Shown here piece after piece: positions 8,201-9,536 of a stretch of 9,536 nucleotides of DNA. The notes beneath the pieces were generated by a model. The model saw only the letters and a list, made by a program, of their open reading frames with translations. It was not told the origin of the DNA and did not search any database. Both the position numbers and the translations under genes were made by a program. Numbering within the stretch: position 1 is the stretch's first letter; every line of letters starts with the position of its first letter. Source of the stretch: Candidatus Altarchaeales archaeon A3 (GTDB lineage Archaea; Altiarchaeota; Altiarchaeia; Altiarchaeales; Altiarchaeaceae); contig MTER01000009.1 in the NCBI GenBank assembly GCA_002083985.1, forward strand, positions 1-9,536, written 5' to 3'.

Positions 8201-9443
8201 GATAAATTACACAGTTGCATTTAATAACACAGAATTTAATGGTTCAGGAATTAAAGTTGCTGTTATAGACACGGGAATTTTACATAATTCTTCATTATTC
8301 CCGAATATTTGCTGCGAATATGATTTTGTTGAGAAGGATACTTATGCTCAGGATGAAAACGGACATGGAACCCATGTGGCAAGTATTATGACATCAAATT
8401 TAGAACCAAGAGGAATTGCTCCTGGAATAACTTTAGTTCCAATAAGGGCTTTGGATGCTTCTGGAGGAGGATACACGAGTGATATTATAAAAGCAGTGTA
8501 TTATGCTATTGAGCAAAATGTTTCAATAATAAGTTTAAGTTTAGGTGCAATAAACAGCCCGATTCTAACAGAAACAGCGAATGAAATAGTTAAAGATTAC
8601 AATGTAACAATTGTGGTGGCAGCGGGAAATTATGGGCCAAATTCCGGAACGATAACATCTCCAGGGGATGCCGAATATACAATAACTGTAGGAGCGATTG
8701 ATAAAAATAATGAAATAGCTTATTTCAGTTCAAGAGGACCAGTAAATGGAATTTCAAAGCCGGATGTGGTTGCTCCCGGAGTTAATATTGTTACATATTC
8801 AACAAACGGATTAAAAGGAATGTCCGGAACAAGTGCTTCTACACCCTTCGTTTCCGGACTTGCAGCATTACTTCTACAACAAAACAACCATAGAACACCA
8901 ACAGAAATTAAGGAAATAATTATGAATAACGCAGTAAATCTAAGTTGTGAGATAAATGTTTGCGGATATGGAAAAATAAATGTTGGAAAAGCACTGTTTG
9001 AAAACTATAAAGCTAATAAAAGCAATGAAAGTAACATTAATGAAACATTAAACAATACTGAAAATAAAACAGATAAATTAAACTATTCAAATTATGAAAT
9101 AAAAACAATAAATGTAACAGCAGGAGATACTATTTTAATCACTTATAAAATTACAAATCCTTTAAATAAGACAAAATTTGATGTTACAATTTATGGGATA
9201 AATGAGTCATGGGCGAAATATGAAAGAAAAATTACATTAAAAAAGAATGAGACAAAAACTGAAAAAGCATTTATTCGCATTCCGACAAACTCTAATAACG
9301 AAGTATTAAACATTACAATTGTAACATATAACGAAGTTGGAACTGTATATACTAATCCAATAATGGTCAATATAAAGGCGCAAGAAGAAAAAGACAAAAG
9401 GATTAAAGATAGAATTAAAAATGTAACAGAAAAATTTAAATAA
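2292..9443 (+). CDS. giant secreted multidomain protein with C39-like and subtilisin protease domains
   Basis: The protein is 2383 residues long and extracellular. In order: basic n-region and hydrophobic signal segment (1-35, cleavage probably after ISAVSG); protease prodomain (about 38-200); C39-like cysteine protease (about 228-398, C244, H353, D369); right-handed beta-helix in two units (401-812); DUF11 (814-943); Cys-rich linker CACNSC (947-952); two GWNLIS-type modules (961-1130); carboxypeptidase-regulatory-like sandwich (1154-1245); DUF2341 with an immune-inhibitor-A-like jelly-roll (1246-1502); DUF2341 with a LamG-like domain (1518-1819); charged linker; I9-like propeptide and subtilase (about 1906-2240, D1993, H2025, S2181); beta-sandwich (2262-2364); lysine-rich tail. 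No C-terminal membrane helix or sorting motif is seen. The ATG at 2292 has no Shine-Dalgarno sequence; M16 (2337) is an alternative that still leaves a signal peptide. The frame is unbroken and domain order is sensible, so this is not an obvious assembly fusion. A role in adhesion plus degradation of external protein is inferred. The true substrate is unknown. Confidence 0.88.
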   Translation: MKAISKIRNEIVPRRMYSTIIVMTLFFLLISAVSGTFIPADKAGNVAKYYADLAWGNALVGDYKLYYDLDGSPSAYMFEVIINGNKSATMVIGANDNHTPFIERYEGLPFHISQLNTSRKLAESKLGQNLNEPKFLYSGPFNYWVNFSNSSHYVIVSLLSKEIINYAKNEVGSVVAITNVNNANKKLMFARTPEHKERILNEWKEVENGLSTIDSVSTSSTTVSATRISNYISGVPDYPWDIGCVPTSAAIVFGYWDNHNYGDLVTGSTYDIVDELATAMGTDRITGGTNFLPPGHLAEEIIKVANKKNERYNFDASDTDNKAISNFKDEIDAGRPILFWVFYDNSSPIYNNHVMAGIGYNGNTVIVHDTWGPLGDVYINYNEWADYGYTKIIPDICPENLNLNGNSFTLKKGGCWKFNSITIENGGTLIIGDEVNLTVNNLIVNNSYINGSGTDKRVTINASNVIIINSIFNLYDSNIYYAYSNEHKGNTILLLYSANAVTIINSTFNLWGRKVSSDLGYIYGGDVNLVINSANTSIENSNVNVIGGDSSCGNYCCGGKGLLKINSSKITIKNSKLSICGSGSSSSSSGTHEFLLFGDISPLINNTYGCAGPVNGSNGEMLLTYIPSITVDGNTDNKIYAIKPNAKFIFGNITVKNKGTMVFEYNTSANVIGSFIVNNSFVNGSDQNNNKYFMINASNVVIINSTFNLYGDNVSSGYSNAPGGHSTLAINSLNTSIENSTVNVIGGSSSCYSYCYGGSALLKINSSKTAIKNSRLSICGGGTVGPDSISGTHLVLIYDQDLQFKDNSYLCAQPNTPVITQQISPENVTIGSNLTFTITAHNYGESLSDVNITDVLPYGINYTIGTSIMGGTPKEPNTTYITDANNKIVQKLEWRIGNISNGSEIVLKFNASINVPNKNALNIVNLTSKPNGRNITIISTLPIQDTCACNSCDFNVRNVTYELHLHQGWNLISVPVVPYETSLSSMLKDIEHKYTGLYTYTDSGYWEFKVFINNSWVGNMDKIEMGKGYWINMEEPATLTIIGYTIPFENASIPLKKGRNLVGWPSIGSQDIGSQDMPTLNIRGNFTDIYTFDRAWKFIAYGYKTWFGNLDKMEPGRGYWINVKYPSVLTPCISNNANVSIQSITSQEGDGGVCMIPTIIYGSLYEDVGNGKYEKFPWDIDIFAYQLDGVNEPILIGKGKIQGGDYYAGVAPSGSVKIAPKGFDSYTPVSISCGQQMSKDIVVYSPWFNCSWKYRKPIQIKNDFGENLNNYQVSLNIDTFSLISQGKMKNDCSDTRFVYRGKELPYYLESGCNTSNTNIWIKVNLSNYEAKILYMHHGNQNATGKSNGSKVFEFFDDVEHDNIGWTTSGTHNLWAIEGDDYSSSSHLWQEDNYNVGHVVDYLISPSFNLADTVNPELIFKEKYSTEYGWDMCYVDISTDNGNSWVNIRSGVSGNSGGWVQRKINISNYKSSTIRIRFRFDTIDDWYNSYPGWFIDDIRIQQYVSLFPSLSIGGEQLNDWWNCSWNHRKKISIVEKSGKEIKDYQTALNINTQSLISTGQLKQDCSDIRFIDNNKELPYYVEYGCNTSNTKIWIKINMSASQTKEIYIYYGNSNGLSKSDANSVFDFFDDIETINTTKWNLWGYPQPYIYSSSIARINGDGYYHSGMTSKQIFNLSNIIFEVKEKNWPVSYNGRPRGWGISSKNTYGSYESSTTFVGFYEWCDYKNNCRRFYAPGYINNFGTANDQYHISSISAINRTILKFFFDGSNVGNYGGNISYDNGYFELWAHDPDSYADWARIRKYVSQEPDVYVDNIQMMQTMYISQEQQENNSIMVNVSIDDITITKKEESKGENISNLTELQPNTSLIKTKLRGKIKEKVNINESIVLGNMENTSKLNELYVNKIFNESNESIRVIVKFKKNTTNQTEKIKDRVINKIVDKNEMYQLMENEDVDSIEEDVKVNALMNDSYSAINYTVAFNNTEFNGSGIKVAVIDTGILHNSSLFPNICCEYDFVEKDTYAQDENGHGTHVASIMTSNLEPRGIAPGITLVPIRALDASGGGYTSDIIKAVYYAIEQNVSIISLSLGAINSPILTETANEIVKDYNVTIVVAAGNYGPNSGTITSPGDAEYTITVGAIDKNNEIAYFSSRGPVNGISKPDVVAPGVNIVTYSTNGLKGMSGTSASTPFVSGLAALLLQQNNHRTPTEIKEIIMNNAVNLSCEINVCGYGKINVGKALFENYKANKSNESNINETLNNTENKTDKLNYSNYEIKTINVTAGDTILITYKITNPLNKTKFDVTIYGINESWAKYERKITLKKNETKTEKAFIRIPTNSNNEVLNITIVTYNEVGTVYTNPIMVNIKAQEEKDKRIKDRIKNVTEKFK
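2403..3485 (+). other. prodomain plus C39-like (papain-fold) cysteine protease domain, residues 38-398
   Basis: Residues 38-130 (ADLAWGNALVGDYKLYYDLDG, cut here to its key part AWGNALVGDYKLYYDLDG) resemble the propeptide of streptopain-like C10 and related proteases, which keeps the enzyme inactive. The catalytic core shows the nucleophile in YPWDIGCVPTSAA (C244, codon 3021-3023), the histidine in NHVMAGIGYN (H353, 3348-3350) and the third residue in VIVHDTWGP (D369, 3396-3398). The Cys-to-His distance of 109 residues and the following aromatic strand suit Peptidase_C39_2. The oxyanion glutamine usually placed just before the cysteine is not obvious: the position holds Tyr, Trp or Asp. Activity is therefore likely but unproven. 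Confidence 0.75.
3492..4727 (+). repeat. right-handed beta-helix with a large internal duplication, residues 401-812
   Basis: Rungs of the form NASNVVIINSTFNLY recur, typical of parallel beta-helix surface proteins. Two units align: A (about 440-612) and B (about 673-813). Matching landmarks are INASNV[IV]IINS (461 and 696), NTSIENSxVNVIGG, S-C-x3-C (C552/C556 and C751/C755), KNSxLSICG (C580 and C779) and a closing Cys (C610 and C811). The offset is 235 residues at the first landmark and 199 at the later ones, because unit A carries one extra 36-residue rung (F472 and F508 are equivalent). The conserved cysteines suggest disulfides across each unit. The likely role is as a rigid stalk or glycan-binding surface. 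Confidence 0.75.
4041..4058 (+). repeat. short serine-codon microsatellite
   Basis: Three AGT codons, then AGC, AGT and TCA encode six serines (S584-S589) in the loop between two beta-helix landmarks. The equivalent loop in unit B (780-790) has no such run. It is a plausible slippage site that keeps the frame only in steps of three. Confidence 0.6.
4731..5120 (+). other. DUF11 beta-sandwich, residues 814-943
   Basis: The segment starts with ISPENVTIGSNLTFTITAHN and continues with DVNITDVLPYGINY, then LEWRIGNISNGSE and LKFNASINVPN. This order of strands, with the DxLPxG turn and the late W.IG.I..G motif, is characteristic of DUF11, a repeat common on archaeal and bacterial surface proteins. 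A single copy is present. It separates the beta-helix from the C-terminal modules and is probably a spacer. Confidence 0.8.
5172..5681 (+). repeat. pair of GWNLIS-type modules, residues 961-1130
   Basis: Module 1 starts at HQGWNLISVPVVP (G968-P977) and ends with MDKIEMGKGYWINMEEPATL. Module 2 starts at KKGRNLVGWPSIG (G1058) and ends with LDKMEPGRGYWINVKYPSVL. Both contain a middle strand of the form YTF or YTY, then W-x-F, then the xGYWI motif. This pattern is frequent in archaeal secreted proteins with S-layer-like architecture. Module 1 directly follows the CACNSC linker. Confidence 0.75.
5490..5519 (+). repeat. 15-bp in-frame tandem duplication
   Basis: The unit attggttcccaggat is followed directly by ataggttcccaggat, 14 of 15 bases alike, giving the peptide IGSQDIGSQD (residues 1067-1076) in the second GWNLIS-type module. 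It looks like a recent replication-slippage event and adds five residues to a surface loop absent from module 1. Confidence 0.85.
6027..7748 (+). repeat. two DUF2341 units, each followed by a different jelly-roll domain (residues 1246-1819)
   Basis: DUF2341 unit A (1246-1358) begins PWFNCSWKYRKPIQI and ends VFEFFDD. Unit B (1518-1631) begins DWWNCSWNHRKKISI and ends VFDFFDD. The three cysteines have identical spacing in both (C1250, C1292, C1312 and C1522, C1564, C1584; gaps 42 and 20), and both contain DCSDxRF and GCNTSNTxIWIK. After unit A comes a jelly-roll (1359-1502) with WVNIRSG, INISNYK and a closing GWFIDDIRIQ, like the C-terminal domain of immune inhibitor A peptidases and MAM domains. 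After unit B comes a LamG-like domain (1632-1819) closing with PDVYVDNIQ. DUF2341 with a concanavalin-like partner is a common carbohydrate-binding arrangement, so both units probably bind glycans. Confidence 0.8.
8007..9011 (+). other. I9-like propeptide and subtilisin-family (S8) protease domain, residues 1906-2240
   Basis: The propeptide (about 1906-1960) has the strand IRVIVKFKK and the late VDSIEEDVKV motif typical of inhibitor I9, which folds and blocks subtilases until it is cut. The catalytic domain has all expected residues: Asp in VAVIDTGI (D1993, codon 8268-8270), His in NGHGTHVAS (H2025, 8364-8366), oxyanion Asn in VVAAGNYGPNSG (N2113, 8628-8630) and Ser in GMSGTSASTPFVSG (S2181, 8832-8834). 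The domain appears complete and should be active after autocleavage near residue 1961, which could release the C-terminal half from the rest of the chain. Confidence 0.9.
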
Positions 9444-9447
9444 CTAA

Positions 9448-9536
9448 ATGGACATATCAGGAATTTTAAAGGAATACGACCCGAAAAATCTGAAAATCGC
9501 AACAATAGGCAGCCATTCCGCATTAGATGTTTGTGA
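9448..9536 (+). CDS. purP: PurP, formate-dependent FAICAR synthetase (N-terminal fragment, cut by window end)
   Basis: Twenty-nine codons and two bases are visible. The peptide begins MDISGILKEYDPKNLKIATI and continues GSHSALDVC; the cut codon (GA-) would be Asp or Glu. A short helix, then [KN]LxIATxGSHSxL, is the typical start of PurP, an ATP-grasp enzyme that formylates AICAR to FAICAR with ATP and formate in archaeal purine synthesis. I recall a very similar start in Methanocaldococcus PurP. The gene starts 4 bp after the stop of the giant surface gene, with no Shine-Dalgarno sequence or obvious private promoter in the gap; AT blocks inside the end of the upstream gene (about 9413-9420) could serve as one. 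A PurP paralogue is possible because many archaea have more than one copy. Confidence 0.8.
   Translation, partial: MDISGILKEYDPKNLKIATIGSHSALDVC

Noticed and set aside
2292..9443. The giant frame as two genes fused by a sequencing error
   Set aside because: No frame disturbance or loss of domain integrity is seen over 7 kb. The linker between the second DUF2341 pair and the propeptide (1820-1905) is a normal charged linker, and the propeptide has no signal peptide of its own.
9191..9523. Minus-strand open frame of 110 codons crossing the end of the giant gene
   Set aside because: It overlaps both the C-terminal beta-sandwich and the purP start on the other strand. Its Phe/Leu/Ser-rich content is what the reverse of Lys/Asn-rich coding sequence gives.

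Overview
The window looks archaeal. It is AT-rich, uses AGA/AGG for arginine and ATA for isoleucine heavily, and shows no Shine-Dalgarno sequence at either large start codon. It encodes surface proteins of a recognisably archaeal style (DUF2341, DUF11, GWNLIS-type and PQQ-like propeller modules, dense N-x-S/T sequons) and ends in the first 29 codons of purP, the archaeal formate-dependent purine gene. Many uncultivated and methanogenic archaeal lineages would fit, and the lineage cannot be fixed from this sequence.

Layout, all on the + strand: (1) 1-45, possible last codons of an upstream gene. (2) 85-210, a short open stretch that reads like an internal piece of PurP, without start codon, N-terminus or ATP-grasp core, interpreted as a purP remnant. 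(3) 211-312, AT-rich intergenic DNA with a candidate promoter. (4) 313-2247, a 644-residue membrane-anchored surface protein: N-terminal membrane segment, cysteine-rich stalk, beta-sandwich modules and a predicted eight-bladed PQQ-like beta-propeller. (5) 2248-2291, a 44-bp AT-rich gap. (6) 2292-9443, a 2383-residue secreted modular protein: signal peptide, prodomain and C39-like cysteine protease, duplicated right-handed beta-helix, DUF11, two GWNLIS-type modules, a small beta-sandwich, two DUF2341 units each followed by a different jelly-roll, then a complete I9-like propeptide plus subtilisin, and a last beta-sandwich. (7) From 9448, purP begins only 4 bp after that stop and runs off the window.

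The two large genes are close, co-directional and both extracellular, so they probably form one surface cassette: a membrane-tethered propeller and a giant adhesin or hydrolase carrying two unrelated proteases. This functional link is inferred from layout and domain types. The cassette lies between a purP-like remnant and the start of a purP gene, which suggests insertion or duplication at a purP locus. The most unusual points are the two-protease fusion, the purP flanks, the cysteine-rich stalk, and several internal duplications, old (beta-helix, DUF2341) and young (15-bp and 44-bp repeats). No RNA gene, CRISPR array, insertion sequence or convincing terminator was seen.
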